Below are positions 6,406-17,619 of a stretch of 45,827 nucleotides of DNA, piece by piece. A program made the translations under genes and the position numbers. Where the stretch lies: contig PDRW01000007.1 of assembly GCA_002746935.1 (NCBI GenBank), positions 1-45,827 on the forward strand, in the 5' to 3' direction. Positions within the stretch are counted from its first letter, which is position 1. Every line of letters starts with the position of its first letter. The stretch is from Rhodobacterales bacterium (GTDB lineage: Bacteria > Pseudomonadota > Alphaproteobacteria > Rhodobacterales > Rhodobacteraceae). A model generated the notes under the pieces. It was not told where the DNA came from, did not search any database, and saw only the letters and a list, made by a program, of their open reading frames with translations.

Positions 6406-8685
6406 ATGATTCCCGAAGCCTCCCCGTCAGATCCGGCGTTCTCCGCCGCCCCTGCCTTTGCGGAAACCACGGCCCCCGGCCAGGCCCCCCGCGTCGCGCC
6501 ACCCGGCGGGCACAGCCTCGCCCGGCAGGAACGCAATACCCGAACGCTCAGCTTCCCGACCCCTCCCGCGCCCGCGCCGCTGCAAATCTTCCACGCCCCG
6601 CCTCCCCGGATCACCGGCACGCCCGGCAAGCTTCGGGCCCCGCGCGTGGCCAGCGTTTCCCCCCCCGCCCCGGCACGACCGCAACTCGGCGCCATCCTGC
6701 TCGAACAGGGCGCGCTCAGCGCCGAAGACCTCGCCCGCGCCGTGGCGCTCCAGCACCGCGAAGACGCCCGGTTCGGCGACATCCTTCTCGCCCACGGCAT
6801 GGTCACCGAGGCGGCGCTTTATCGCGGGCTCGCCGCACAATACGGCTGCGCCGTGGCCGATCTCGCCGCCGAACCGCCGGACACGCGGCTGGTCGATGCG
6901 CTCGGCGCCGAAACCTGCATCCGCCACGCCATCCTGCCGTGGAAACGCGTCGGCGGGGCCACCGTGGTGATCTGCTCACGGCCGGCGGAATTTGCCGAAC
7001 TCCAACGCTGGCTGCCGCAGGACTTCGGCCCCGTCCGGCTCGCCGTGGCCCCCGAGCCCGACATCCAGGCCGCGCTCGTCGCCGCGCGCCGCCGCAGCCT
7101 TGCCGGCCGGGCGGAGACCCGTGTCGCCGCTTCCGAAAGCTGCCGCACATGGCAAACCGGCCGGACCCTGCGCTTCGGCCTCGCCGCCATTGCCTCCGTC
7201 GCCGCACTGCTGCTTCTTTCCCCGACCCTGGTCTTTACCCTGCTCGCCCTCTGGGCAACGCTCACCCTGCTGGTCAACAGCGCGCTGAAAGCCGGAGCCG
7301 CGATCATCTTCCGGCAGACCGGAGGGCGCGACCCGGCGCTTTCGCCGCAACCGGCCGCCGCCCCCCTGCGCCTGCCCACCGTGTCGATCCTCGTGCCGCT
7401 CTACAAGGAACGCGAGATCGCCCAACGGCTGGTGCGCCGCCTCGAAGCGCTCGACTACCCGCGCGAATTGCTCGACATCTGCCTCGTGGTCGAGGCCGAC
7501 GACGCCACCACCCAGGCAACCCTGGCGCGCTCCGAGTTGCCCCGCTGGATGCGCCGGATCACCGTGCCCGAAGGCGCGGTGCGCACCAAGCCGCGCGCCC
7601 TCAATTTCGCGCTGGACTTCTGCCGCGGCTCGATCATCGGGGTCTATGATGCCGAAGACGCCCCGGAGCCCGGACAGATCCGCAAGATCGTCGCCCGCTT
7701 CGGCGCGAGCGGCCCGTCGCTCGCCTGCCTGCAAGGGATGCTGGATTTCTACAACGCCCGGCAGAACTGGCTCGCCCGCGCCTTCACCATCGAATACGCC
7801 GCCTGGTTCCGGATCACCCTGCCCGGCCTCGCGAAAATGGGCTTCGCCGTGCCGCTCGGCGGCACCACGCTGTTCTTCCGCCGCCATGCGCTGGAAGAGC
7901 TCGGCGGCTGGGACGCGCACAACGTCACCGAAGACGCCGACCTCGGCATCCGCCTCGCCCGCCACGGCTACCGCACCGAGCTGATCGACACCGTCACCAA
8001 GGAAGAGGCCAATTGCAGGCCCTGGCCGTGGATCAGGCAGCGCTCCCGCTGGATCAAGGGCTATGCGATGACCTGGGGGGTGCATATGCGCGACCCCGCC
8101 CGCCTGCTCCACGAACTGGGCCTGAGGAAATTCCTCGGCGTCCAGTTCCTGTTTCTCGGCACCCTCAGCCAATTCCTGCTGGCGCCGGTGCTGTGGAGCT
8201 TCTGGCTGCTCGCCTTCGGCCTGCCCCACCCGCTTCAGGGCGTGCTGCCCGGCTGGGCCTTCTGGGGGCTCGGCGGGGTGTTCCTCGCCTCCGAACTGCT
8301 CACCATCGCGGTCGGGATGATGGCGGTGGTCGGTGCCGAACACCGGTTCCTCGTCAAATGGGTGCCCACGCTCCACCTCTACTGGCCGCTGGCCTCGATC
8401 GCCGCGCTCAAGGGCATGGCCGAGATCGCCTTCGCCCCGTTCTACTGGGACAAGACCACCCACGGCCACCTTCACCGCGACCACGACATCTGGGGCGGGA
8501 AGCCCGCGCGCCGACACTGGCGCCACCCCGGCGGCACGCGCCCGGAGGTGTCATCGCGCCCCGCCCGAACAGCCCATCCGGCGCTGCCGGCGCCCAATCC
8601 ACAACCCTACCCGGCCGGCCTTGTCACCGACGCCCGCAGCCTCGCTCTCGCCAGGGCAATCGCTGACCACAGCGCTTCCGCATGA
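6406..8685 (+). CDS. Membrane family-2 glycosyltransferase with N-terminal MshEN/T2SSE_N-like domain
   Basis: The product is 759 residues. A Pro-rich tail (1-90) is followed by an MshEN/T2SSE_N-like domain (about 92-225, LGAILLEQGALSAEDLARAV and a second half FGDILLAHGMVTEAAL), then transmembrane segments (about 255-297), a GT-A catalytic domain (about 323-560) and three or four further transmembrane helices (about 575-680). Processive-synthase motifs are present: DAED (415-418), TED (508-510) and QRSRW (545-549). This is the cellulose-synthase-like layout that makes and exports a beta-linked polysaccharide. MshEN domains of some type II/IV ATPases bind cyclic di-GMP, and XagB-type adhesin-polysaccharide synthases share this fusion. 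Whether this copy binds the nucleotide is inferred. No clear ribosome site is seen. It stands alone, without export partners nearby. Confidence 0.88.
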   Translation: MIPEASPSDPAFSAAPAFAETTAPGQAPRVAPPGGHSLARQERNTRTLSFPTPPAPAPLQIFHAPPPRITGTPGKLRAPRVASVSPPAPARPQLGAILLEQGALSAEDLARAVALQHREDARFGDILLAHGMVTEAALYRGLAAQYGCAVADLAAEPPDTRLVDALGAETCIRHAILPWKRVGGATVVICSRPAEFAELQRWLPQDFGPVRLAVAPEPDIQAALVAARRRSLAGRAETRVAASESCRTWQTGRTLRFGLAAIASVAALLLLSPTLVFTLLALWATLTLLVNSALKAGAAIIFRQTGGRDPALSPQPAAAPLRLPTVSILVPLYKEREIAQRLVRRLEALDYPRELLDICLVVEADDATTQATLARSELPRWMRRITVPEGAVRTKPRALNFALDFCRGSIIGVYDAEDAPEPGQIRKIVARFGASGPSLACLQGMLDFYNARQNWLARAFTIEYAAWFRITLPGLAKMGFAVPLGGTTLFFRRHALEELGGWDAHNVTEDADLGIRLARHGYRTELIDTVTKEEANCRPWPWIRQRSRWIKGYAMTWGVHMRDPARLLHELGLRKFLGVQFLFLGTLSQFLLAPVLWSFWLLAFGLPHPLQGVLPGWAFWGLGGVFLASELLTIAVGMMAVVGAEHRFLVKWVPTLHLYWPLASIAALKGMAEIAFAPFYWDKTTHGHLHRDHDIWGGKPARRHWRHPGGTRPEVSSRPARTAHPALPAPNPQPYPAGLVTDARSLALARAIADHSASA

Positions 8686-8790
8686 CCCACGGCTGAACGC
8701 CGGGGACATCGCCCGCACCTTCGGCCCGACCCGCGCGGCCCCCGCGCCCTGCATGGGCAACGCGCGCCGATTGAGCCGTCCGGCCCAACC

Positions 8791-8819
8791 CCTCTTTTTC
8801 CTGGCAGAAATACTCAAAC
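8791..8819 (-). repeat. GAGTATTT...CCAGGAAAAAG element, copy A
   Basis: Read on the reverse strand, TTTGAGTATTT is followed three bases later by CCAGGAAAAAGAGG. It lies in the gap between the converging glycosyltransferase and GntR genes. The same element occurs at 10569, 12311, 24540 and, diverged, at 33468. Confidence 0.6.
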
Positions 8820-8865
8820 CGGGGCCGGGCAACCGTCCCACCCCCGGACCCGGCACACCGGCACC

Positions 8866-9519
8866 TCAGTCCACCCTGTCACCCCGCGCCGAGTCGAGCC
8901 GCAGCCGGGTGGCGAAGGCGCTGGAAATATGCTTGCGCAAGGCCGCCGCCGCCGCCTCGCCGTCACGCGCCTCGATCGCGGTGACGATCGCGTCATGTTC
9001 GGCAATCGCGGTTTCGGAGCGGCCCTCCACCGCCAGCGAGGTGGTGGCAAGCAGCGCCATGGTGCGGTGCACCAGATCGAGCTGCTGCACCAGATAGCGG
9101 TTGTGGCTTGCGAGATGCACCTGCTTGTGGAACCGCCGGTTGGTGCGCGCCAGCGCTGCCGGGTCGCCGATCTTGCGGCGGTCTTCCTCGACCATCTCGC
9201 GCAACACCCGCACCTCCTCCTCGGCCGCATGTTGCGCCGCCAGCCGCGCCGCCAGCCCTTCGAGCTCGGCGCGCACCGCATAGAGCTCGGCGAGCTGGTT
9301 GTGGTCGAGCGAGGCCACGATCAGCGACCGGCCGTCGCGGGTCAGCAGACTCTGGGTCTCGAGCCGTTGCAACGCCTCGCGGATCGGCGTGCGCGAGACC
9401 CCGAAACGCTCGGCCAGATCGCTCTCGACCATCCGGTCGCCCGGCTGATAGAGCCCCGCGTCGATCGCCTCGAGAATCATCCCGTAGGCATCCTTGTTCG
9501 CCGGTTTCGCCTCACCCAT
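8866..9519 (-). CDS. GntR-family (FadR/FCD subgroup) transcriptional regulator
   Basis: The product is 217 residues. The N-terminal winged helix-turn-helix (about 8-75) shows the canonical FGVSRTPIREALQRLE recognition helix. The C-terminal all-helical FCD ligand domain (about 85-210) has the metal-binding Asp/His pattern (NRRFHKQVHLASHN and later EHDAIVTAIEARD). The ATG at 9519 is chosen because GAGGAG lies 8-11 bases upstream and the length fits the family; an in-frame ATG at 9540 would add seven residues. FCD regulators usually respond to small carboxylates and often control adjacent catabolic genes, but none is adjacent here (a HAD phosphatase is divergent). The target is unknown. Confidence 0.9.
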   Translation of the reverse strand: MGEAKPANKDAYGMILEAIDAGLYQPGDRMVESDLAERFGVSRTPIREALQRLETQSLLTRDGRSLIVASLDHNQLAELYAVRAELEGLAARLAAQHAAEEEVRVLREMVEEDRRKIGDPAALARTNRRFHKQVHLASHNRYLVQQLDLVHRTMALLATTSLAVEGRSETAIAEHDAIVTAIEARDGEAAAAALRKHISSAFATRLRLDSARGDRVD

Positions 9520-9675
9520 GCCGGTCTCCTCTTCGCGCATGGCGCCGATAATGCACATGGCAAAAGCGAAACTGCAAGCCGATCCCGCCCCTGCGCCGCC
9601 CCCCTGCTGCCACCCCTGACGCCGCCCCTGTCGCCGCCCCTTGCCACCGCCGCGACGCTCCCCTAGCGTCGCCCC

Positions 9676-10332
9676 ATGCTCGCCAACAACTTCTCCCACG
9701 TCACCGCCTGGGTCTTCGACCTCGACAACACGCTCTACCCGCCGTCATCGGCGCTGTTCGACCAGATCGAGGTGAAAATGACCCGATGGGTGATGCAGAC
9801 CCTCGGCGTCAGCCACGCAGAGGCCGACCGGCTGCGGTCCGAATACTGGCGCGACTATGGCACCACGCTGGCGGGGCTGATGCAGGTCCACGGCATCGAC
9901 CCCGCCCCCTATCTCGAAGCCGTGCATGACATCTCCTTCGCCCCGCTCACGCCCGACCCGGAGCTCGCGGCGCGGATCGGCGAGCTGCCCGGACGGCGGA
10001 TCGTGTTCACCAATGCCACGGTGCCCTATGCCGAACGGGTGATCGAGGCGCGCGGGCTCACCGGGCTGTTCGACGCGGTTTACGGCGTCGAAGAGGCCGG
10101 GTTCCACCCCAAGCCGCAGCCCCTGGCCTTCGAGACAGTGTTTGCCGCCGACGGGCTCGACCCGCGCAGCGCGGCAATGTTCGAGGACGACCCGCGCAAC
10201 CTCGCGGTGCCGCATCAGAAGGGCATGCGCACCGTCCATGTGGCCCCGGAACCGGCGCCGGCTGACCATATCCACCACCAGACCACCGACCTCGCCGCCT
10301 TCCTCGCCGAAGTGACCGACGCTTCCGGCTGA
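9676..10332 (+). CDS. HAD-superfamily hydrolase, pyrimidine 5'-nucleotidase type
   Basis: The product is 218 residues. Motif I is VFDLDNTLY (nucleophile Asp15, acid/base Asp17), motif II is VFTNAT, the motif III Lys lies in FHPKPQP, and motif IV is MFEDDPRNL. A helical cap of about 70 residues follows motif I. The arrangement, and the start reading AWVFDLDNTLYPPSS, match the SDT1-like pyrimidine 5'-nucleotidase group that dephosphorylates UMP/CMP and related nucleotides. It is common and single-copy in Rhodobacterales. It is divergent from the GntR gene with 156 bp between the start codons. No strong ribosome site is seen. Confidence 0.9.
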   Translation: MLANNFSHVTAWVFDLDNTLYPPSSALFDQIEVKMTRWVMQTLGVSHAEADRLRSEYWRDYGTTLAGLMQVHGIDPAPYLEAVHDISFAPLTPDPELAARIGELPGRRIVFTNATVPYAERVIEARGLTGLFDAVYGVEEAGFHPKPQPLAFETVFAADGLDPRSAAMFEDDPRNLAVPHQKGMRTVHVAPEPAPADHIHHQTTDLAAFLAEVTDASG

Positions 10333-10428
10333 AGGCCGCTGCTGTGCAGCCCGGCCCGCCGGTCGGGCTTCACAGGGCGGCGCGCGGTAACTATCCTTGC
10401 CGCAACAGATCATCTCCAGGGAATTCCA

Positions 10429-10512
10429 ATGCTGCAAGCCCTCGTGCTCACCATGCTCGCCGCCACCTTTGTGGTCTATGTGCTGCTGATCCTGATGTCG
10501 GTCGGCCGCTGA
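10429..10512 (+). CDS. Candidate 27-residue single-helix membrane peptide
   Basis: A short frame encodes a start MLQALV, a hydrophobic helix rich in Leu, Val, Ala and Met, then SVGR and a TGA. The ribosome-site-like CCAGGGA lies about 6 bases before the ATG. The composition (almost entirely membrane helix with a C-terminal Arg) is what a real small membrane protein would show. It sits in an otherwise empty 348-bp gap between two rightward genes. Nothing proves translation. The main support is the combination of hydrophobicity and Shine-Dalgarno. Confidence 0.45.
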   Translation: MLQALVLTMLAATFVVYVLLILMSVGR

Positions 10513-10568
10513 GGGTCTTGTCCGTCACCGGTCAGAGACCCGGCACCGGGGCGTTTTGCGACCGGGGC

Positions 10569-10596
10569 GTTTGAGTATTTGTACCAGGAAAAAGGG
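10569..10596 (+). repeat. GAGTATTT...CCAGGAAAAAG element, copy B
   Basis: GTTTGAGTATTT, three bases, then CCAGGAAAAAGGG on the forward strand, about 85 bp before pdeM. The elements at 8791, 12311 and 24540 match it. Confidence 0.6.
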
Positions 10597-10680
10597 CGCG
10601 CGCCGGGGCGTGGGGCCAGAGAGTGGGGCAAGACATGGCTGCCGCTTGCATCCGGCCGCGAAATCGGCTTCGGACGACGC

Positions 10681-11331
10681 ATGAACGTCTTCCGCTTTAC
10701 GCTTGCCGGCACCGAACTGGCCCTGCTGCCCTCGGGGGCGCTCTGGTGGGCGGCGGAACGCTTGCTCACGGTTTCCGATCTGCATCTCGGCCGCGCCGGA
10801 CGCTATGCGCGCAACGCCGGCGCGCTGTTGCCGCCCTACGAGATCCGCGACACGCTGGCCCGGCTCGAGGCCGATATCGCGGCGACCGGGGCGGTCTCGG
10901 TCGTCTGTCTGGGCGACTCCTTCGACGACGACGAGGCGGCCCGGGAGCTCGCGCCGGAAGCGCGCGCCTGGCTGGTCCGGCTGATGGCCGGGCGCGACTG
11001 GGTCTGGATCGAAGGCAACCACGATCCGGGGGCCGCGGGCCCGGGCGGGCGCCATCTTGCGGAATATGCGCGCGGGCCGCTCACCTTCCGCCATATCGCC
11101 CGCGCCGGCGAATACGGCGAGATTTCGGGGCATTACCATCCCAGGGTGCGCCTGCGCGGGCACAGCCGGCCCTGTCTGCTGGTCGATGCGGCGCGGGCGA
11201 TCCTGCCCGCTTACGGCACCTATACCGGGGGTCTGCGGACGGACTCGGAGGTCTTGTCGGCACTCATGGGCCCGGACGCGCTGGCGGTGATGACCGGACC
11301 GGTGCCGCGGGCGTTGCCGATGCCACGGTGA
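10681..11331 (+). CDS. pdeM: Ligase-associated DNA damage response endonuclease PdeM
   Basis: The product is 216 residues of the calcineurin-like metallophosphoesterase fold. The metal-binding motifs appear in order: SDLHLGR, GDSFDDDE, GNHD and a distal GHYHP. Together with the length and the N-terminus (an inner-strand lead-in, then LTVSDLHLG), this fits the PdeM group. PdeM is named from its genetic neighbourhood with a DNA ligase, a helicase and a beta-CASP exonuclease in many bacteria, but those partners are not in this window. The frame extends upstream to 10579, but that part reads through the repeat element, so the 10681 ATG is preferred. Confidence 0.85.
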   Translation: MNVFRFTLAGTELALLPSGALWWAAERLLTVSDLHLGRAGRYARNAGALLPPYEIRDTLARLEADIAATGAVSVVCLGDSFDDDEAARELAPEARAWLVRLMAGRDWVWIEGNHDPGAAGPGGRHLAEYARGPLTFRHIARAGEYGEISGHYHPRVRLRGHSRPCLLVDAARAILPAYGTYTGGLRTDSEVLSALMGPDALAVMTGPVPRALPMPR

Positions 11332-11348
11332 CCCCTTGGGGCAAAGGA

Positions 11349-11432
11349 TCAGACGGTGAGCCCTTCTGGCGCGACTTCAGACAGTGAGCCCTGCGGGCGC
11401 CGGTTCAAACAGTGAGCCCTTCGGGCTCGGGC
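11349..11432. repeat. Three tandem 28-bp repeats across the 3' end of folD
   Basis: Units start at 11349, 11377 and 11405. The third unit is the last codons of folD (reverse strand ...GAAGGGCTCACTGTTTGA) and the other two are imperfect copies beyond the stop, each repeating GGGCTCAC(T/C)GTCTGA. The folD unit contains GAGCCC-GAA-GGGCTC, a 6-bp hairpin. This looks like local tandem duplication of a gene tail that may also give stacked terminator hairpins. Confidence 0.7.
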
Positions 11433-12304
11433 AAACCCCTGGCCCGCGCCGTGGCGGTCAGCGTATTCGCCAGCAGGCAGGCGATGGTCATCGGCCCGAC
11501 GCCCCCCGGCACCGGGGTGATCGCGCCCGCGACCTGTGACACGGAGGCGAAATCCACATCCCCCACCAGCCTGCCCTTGGCGCCTTCCCCGGCGGGCGGC
11601 AGCCGGTTGATGCCGACGTCGATCACCGTGGCGCCCGGCTTGATCCAGTCGCCGGTGACCATCCGAGGCCGCCCCACCGCCGCCACCACGATATCGGCCC
11701 GGCGCACCACCTGCGGAAGATCCCGGGTGCGCGAATGCGCCACCGTGACCGTGCAGCTTTCGCCGAGCAGCAGTTGCGCCATCGGCTTGCCGACGATGTT
11801 GGACCGCCCGATCACCACCGCATCCAGCCCCGACAAGCTGCCGTGATGGTCGCGCAGCAGCATCAGGCAGCCAAGCGGCGTGCAGGGCACCATGGCCTTC
11901 TGGCCGGTGGCGAGGAGACCCACATTGGAGATGTGAAACCCGTCCACATCCTTTGCCGGGTCGATCGCCGCCAGCACGCGGGCCGCGTCGATATGGTCTG
12001 GCACCGGCAGTTGCACCAGAATGCCATTGACCGCCGGATCGGCGTTCAGCTTCCCGATCAGCGCCAGCAAGTCGGCCTCGGGGGTGGCCGCGTCGAGCCG
12101 GTGCTCGAACGACGCCATGCCCACCTCGACCGTCTGCTTGCCCTTTGAGCGCACATAGACCTGACTCGCCGGATCCTCGCCCACCAGCACCACCGCGAGC
12201 CCCGGTGTGATCCCGTGTTCGGCCTTCATCGCCGCCACCCGGGCCGCGACCCGCGCCCGCACATCCGCCGCAAAAGCCTTGCCGTCGATGATCTTCGCGC
12301 TCAT
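11405..12304 (-). CDS. folD: Bifunctional methylenetetrahydrofolate dehydrogenase / methenyltetrahydrofolate cyclohydrolase
   Basis: The product is 299 residues. The catalytic motif [14 protein letters not shown] contains the Tyr-x3-Lys pair (Lys56). The Rossmann NADP motif is [18 protein letters not shown], and a C-terminal [18 protein letters not shown] is diagnostic. It interconverts 5,10-methylene-, methenyl- and 10-formyl-tetrahydrofolate in the cytosol. The ATG at 12304 is chosen since AGGAAAAAGGGG precedes it; that ribosome site belongs to a recurrent element (copy C). It lies just downstream of fhs, which feeds it 10-formyl-THF, so the two form a one-carbon module. The tail is involved in a 28-bp tandem repeat. 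Confidence 0.96.
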   Translation of the reverse strand: MSAKIIDGKAFAADVRARVAARVAAMKAEHGITPGLAVVLVGEDPASQVYVRSKGKQTVEVGMASFEHRLDAATPEADLLALIGKLNADPAVNGILVQLPVPDHIDAARVLAAIDPAKDVDGFHISNVGLLATGQKAMVPCTPLGCLMLLRDHHGSLSGLDAVVIGRSNIVGKPMAQLLLGESCTVTVAHSRTRDLPQVVRRADIVVAAVGRPRMVTGDWIKPGATVIDVGINRLPPAGEGAKGRLVGDVDFASVSQVAGAITPVPGGVGPMTIACLLANTLTATARARGLPEPEGLTV

Positions 12305-12310
12305 GTTGTC

Positions 12311-12335
12311 CCCTTTTTCCTGGGTCAAATACTCA
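12311..12335 (-). repeat. GAGTATTT...CCAGGAAAAAG element, copy C (folD ribosome site)
   Basis: On the reverse strand: GAGTATTT, three bases, CCAGGAAAAAGGGG, then six bases and the folD ATG. The purine block is the Shine-Dalgarno of folD. Just upstream is a small hairpin (12355-12373). Confidence 0.65.
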
Positions 12336-12404
12336 CCGCCAACGGCGTCGGGATGCCGGGCTCGATGCCCGGTATCCCGAACCCGGTATCCCGAAAACCG
12401 GCGC

Positions 12405-14081
12405 TCAGAACAAGCCCTCGATCTCGCCGTCCTGCGACAGCCCGATCGACAGTGCCGCCGGTTTCGACGGCAGACCGGGCATGGTCATGATCTCGCCGCA
12501 GATCACCACCACGAAACCTGCCCCCGCCGACAGCCGCACCTCGCGGATCGGCACCGAATGGCCATCCGGCGCGCCGCGCAGATTGGGGTCGGTCGAGAAG
12601 CTGTATTGGGTCTTGGCCATGCAGACCGGCAGATCGCCGAAGCCCTGGGCTTCCCAGGCCTTGAGCTGGTCACGGATCTTCTTGTCGGCCAGCACCTCGT
12701 CGGCGCGATAGATCCGCCTGGCGATGGTCTCGACCTTCTCGAACAGCCCCATGTCGTCGTCGTAGAGCGGATGGAATTGCGACAGGCCGGCATCCGCGAT
12801 CTCGGCCACACGGGTGGCAAGGCCGGTGATGCCCGCCGAGCCGTCCGCCCAGTGCGTGCACAAGAACGCCTCCGAGCCGCGGCTTTCCACATAGGCTTTC
12901 ACCGCTTCGACTTCGGCTTCGGTGTCGGAGGTGAAATGGTTGATCGCCACCACCACCGGCACCCCGAAGCCTTTCAGATTTTCGATATGACGGCCAAGAT
13001 TGGCGCAGCCCGCCTGCACGGCTGCGACATTCTCTTCGCCGAGGTCGGCCTTCGCCACGCCGCCGTTCATCTTCATCGCCCGCACCGTCGCCACCAGCAC
13101 CACCACCGAAGGGGCGAGCCCGCCCTTGCGGCATTTGATGTTCATGAACTTCTCGGCCCCCAGATCGGCCCCGAACCCGGCTTCGGTCACCACGTAATCG
13201 GCGAGTTTCAGCGCCGTGCGGGTGGCGGTGAGCGAGTTGCAGCCATGGGCGATATTGGCGAACGGCCCGCCATGGACGAAGGCCGGGGTGTGTTCCAGCG
13301 TCTGGACGAGGTTGGGCTGCATCGCGTCTTTCAGCAGCACCGTCATCGCGCCATCCGCGCCGATGTCGCGGCAGGTGATCGGTTCGCGCCCCCGGGTATA
13401 GGCGACGATGATGTCGCCGAGCCGGGTCTGGAGATCGTCGAGATCGCGGGCGAGGCAGAGGATCGCCATCACCTCGGAGGCGACGGTGATATCGAAGCCG
13501 GTCTGGCGCGGAAAACCGTTGGCGACGCCGCCGAGCGAGGTCACCGTGTCGCGCAGCGCCCGGTCGTTCATGTCGAGCACCCGGCGCCATGTGACGCGGC
13601 GCTCGTCGATGCCGAGATCGTTGCCCCAGTAGATATGGTTGTCGATCATCGCCGCGAGCAGGTTGTGGGCGGAGGTGATGGCGTGGAAATCGCCGGTGAA
13701 ATGGAGGTTCATCTCCTCCATCGGCACCACCTGCGCATAGCCGCCGCCAGCGGCACCGCCCTTCATGCCGAAACAGGGGCCGAGGCTCGCTTCACGGATG
13801 GCGATGGCGGCGTTCTTGCCGATGGCGTTGAGCCCGTCGCCCAGCCCCACGGTGGTGGTGGTCTTGCCCTCGCCCGCCGGCGTCGGGTTGATCGCGGTCA
13901 CGAGGATCAGCTTGCCGTCTTCGCGGCTCTCCAGCGAATTGATGAAATCCTGACTCACCTTGGCCTTGTCATGGCCATAAGGCAGCAGCGCTTCCGGCGG
14001 AATGCCGAGGCTGGCCCCGATCTCCTGGATCGGCTTTTTCCGGGCCTCGCGGGCGATTTCGATGTCGGATTTGACGGTCAC
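12405..14081 (-). CDS. fhs: Formate--tetrahydrofolate ligase
   Basis: The product is 558 residues, the normal length. The P-loop is [16 protein letters not shown] (about 66-81), and the family signature continues with [25 protein letters not shown] (described by its key residues: Gly-rich loop, Met-Lys-Gly-Gly). It ligates formate to THF using ATP, giving 10-formyl-THF for purine and initiator-tRNA synthesis or for formate assimilation. The start codon is GTG at 14081, with GGGAG seven bases upstream. The next gene is folD (100 bp gap). The 240 bp between this start and the end of ftsH hold no gene or evident structure. Confidence 0.97.
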   Translation of the reverse strand: MTVKSDIEIAREARKKPIQEIGASLGIPPEALLPYGHDKAKVSQDFINSLESREDGKLILVTAINPTPAGEGKTTTTVGLGDGLNAIGKNAAIAIREASLGPCFGMKGGAAGGGYAQVVPMEEMNLHFTGDFHAITSAHNLLAAMIDNHIYWGNDLGIDERRVTWRRVLDMNDRALRDTVTSLGGVANGFPRQTGFDITVASEVMAILCLARDLDDLQTRLGDIIVAYTRGREPITCRDIGADGAMTVLLKDAMQPNLVQTLEHTPAFVHGGPFANIAHGCNSLTATRTALKLADYVVTEAGFGADLGAEKFMNIKCRKGGLAPSVVVLVATVRAMKMNGGVAKADLGEENVAAVQAGCANLGRHIENLKGFGVPVVVAINHFTSDTEAEVEAVKAYVESRGSEAFLCTHWADGSAGITGLATRVAEIADAGLSQFHPLYDDDMGLFEKVETIARRIYRADEVLADKKIRDQLKAWEAQGFGDLPVCMAKTQYSFSTDPNLRGAPDGHSVPIREVRLSAGAGFVVVICGEIMTMPGLPSKPAALSIGLSQDGEIEGLF

Positions 14082-14321
14082 GGGCAGTCTCCCTCGTCTT
14101 GGCGGAATTGTTTCAGTTTACAGAGGGTGTCGCGGCAGGACCGTAGCGGAATCCGACGTTTCGCGGCGTCTGACCGGCGCCGGGCCGAAGACCGGGGCCA
14201 GAGGATCCGGCGCGCCGGCCCCGGGCGGCATGGCGGCCAACCGCATCCCGGCTCCGCCGACGCGCGGGCCTTTCCGAAGCGCGCGCGTGAACCGCCCCGG
14301 CTCACCCCGGCCCGGCCCGGC

Positions 14322-16244
<1,923 letters not shown>

Positions 16245-16320
16245 AGTTTCGGTCTCCTCAGAAATCTCCTGGCACCCCCCGGGCGCGGTTGCCCTTAAAA
16301 TAGGGATCGCGGCCCAAGGT

Positions 16321-17619
16321 TCAATGCGTTTGAAGGCTCGCGGCAAAATCACCTTGCGGAGGGAGAAGTTCGGCCGAATATCCGGCCGAAAACCCGGCAA
16401 GCGGCGCAGCAAGGAGCGTCTCCCCGCGCCAGACGGCGGGGCCGGCCATGAGGGAGGCGCGCGGCAGCCCGGTGGCGCGCCAGCCGGGGCAATGGCGGAT
16501 GCCCTCGCCAAGGGCGCGGATTTCGGCCTCTTGCAGCGGCGGCCCGTTGCCGGGGGCGGTTGCCGGCCCGCTGCTGCGGACGCTGGTATGGGCGCTGGCC
16601 GGTCCGGTTACGCGCCAGCGGCCGTCCCAAAGCCCGCCGAGAGGCGCGCGGAGCCGTTTCACCGCGTTGTATTCGCGAACGATGCGCAGGGATTTCCGGT
16701 CACGGATCACGAGACAGCCGTGCAGGCTGCGCTGGCCGCCCCCCTGCGGGTAAAAGGCCGCGAGCGCCGCGCGGCGCGGCTTGTACCCGGCCCCCGACAC
16801 CCAGACCAGCGCCGCGCCCACGAGCCGGCGGCGCAGTTCGTCGGGAGCGGCCATGAGCCCGGCTTCGTCAAACACGATGTCGCCCCGGTCTTCGCGGGCG
16901 ATCTGCGTCGCGGTCTCGCGGGCGGCTCGTTCGAGCGCCTCACGCGCGGCGGCAAGGTTGGCGGCAACGGCGGCGAGCTGCTGTGCGCCGATGCCGAGCG
17001 GGGCAAGCGCGTCGAGCGCCCTGCGGGCCTTCACCCGGTCGAAGCGCGCATCTTCATTGGTCGGATCCTCGCACCAGGCCACGCCCCGCCGTTCAAGCTC
17101 GGCCCGAAGCTCGGCCCGGGTCGCCCCGAGCAGCGGCCGCCAGAACAGCGCGCCGTCGCGCCGCACCTGCCCGGCCATCGCCGAAAGCCCGTCGACCCCG
17201 GCCGCGCGCGCCAGCCGCATCAGCACGGTTTCGGCCTGATCGTCCATCGTATGGCCAAGCGCCACCCGGTCGAGGCCGCGCCGCCCGGCCCAGCCGCCAA
17301 GCAGCCGGTAGCGCGCCCGCCGTGCCGCGGCTTGCAGATTCCCGCGCCCGTCCCAGCCTTCCCACGAGAGGATTTCATGTTGTATATCAAGGACTTCGCA
17401 GGCGTTCTTGACGTGCCTCGCCTCACGGTCCGCACCCGCCCGCAACCGGTGATTGACCGTCGCCGCTTCGAGCGTCAGCCCTTGCGCCCGGGCACAATCG
17501 GCCAGCAGATGCAACAGCGCCATCGAATCGCCGCCGCCGGACACGGCAACCCCAAGCCGGGTCACCCCGCTCTGCGCCAGCGCCTCGCACAGCCGGGCGC
17601 ACAGCCCGGTCACGGTCAC
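16321..17619 (-). CDS. tilS: tRNA(Ile)-lysidine synthetase
   Basis: The product is 432 residues. The PP-loop [13 protein letters not shown] (about 27-39) and the downstream [15 protein letters not shown] pattern are diagnostic of TilS. The enzyme puts lysidine on C34 of the AUA-reading tRNA-Ile. The C-terminal part includes a substrate-binding extension. The start codon is GTG at 17619, overlapping the cpoB stop by four bases (GTGA), so translation is coupled to the tol-pal series. The cpoB-tilS-ftsH order is common in Rhodobacterales. Confidence 0.95.
   Translation of the reverse strand: MTVTGLCARLCEALAQSGVTRLGVAVSGGGDSMALLHLLADCARAQGLTLEAATVNHRLRAGADREARHVKNACEVLDIQHEILSWEGWDGRGNLQAAARRARYRLLGGWAGRRGLDRVALGHTMDDQAETVLMRLARAAGVDGLSAMAGQVRRDGALFWRPLLGATRAELRAELERRGVAWCEDPTNEDARFDRVKARRALDALAPLGIGAQQLAAVAANLAAAREALERAARETATQIAREDRGDIVFDEAGLMAAPDELRRRLVGAALVWVSGAGYKPRRAALAAFYPQGGGQRSLHGCLVIRDRKSLRIVREYNAVKRLRAPLGGLWDGRWRVTGPASAHTSVRSSGPATAPGNGPPLQEAEIRALGEGIRHCPGWRATGLPRASLMAGPAVWRGETLLAAPLAGFSAGYSAELLPPQGDFAASLQTH

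Noticed and set aside
6039-7649. Arg/Pro-rich forward frame overlapping the glycosyltransferase
   Set aside because: Wrong-frame translation of the glycosyltransferase gene; low complexity and no motif.
10579-10680. Longer N-terminus for PdeM starting MYQEKGRAPG
   Set aside because: This stretch is the recurrent GAGTATTT...CCAGGAAAAAG element and its flank; family similarity begins at 10681.
14082-14321. Riboswitch upstream of fhs
   Set aside because: No recognisable THF, glycine or SAM riboswitch core is visible on the reverse strand; only GC-rich sequence without a conserved pattern.
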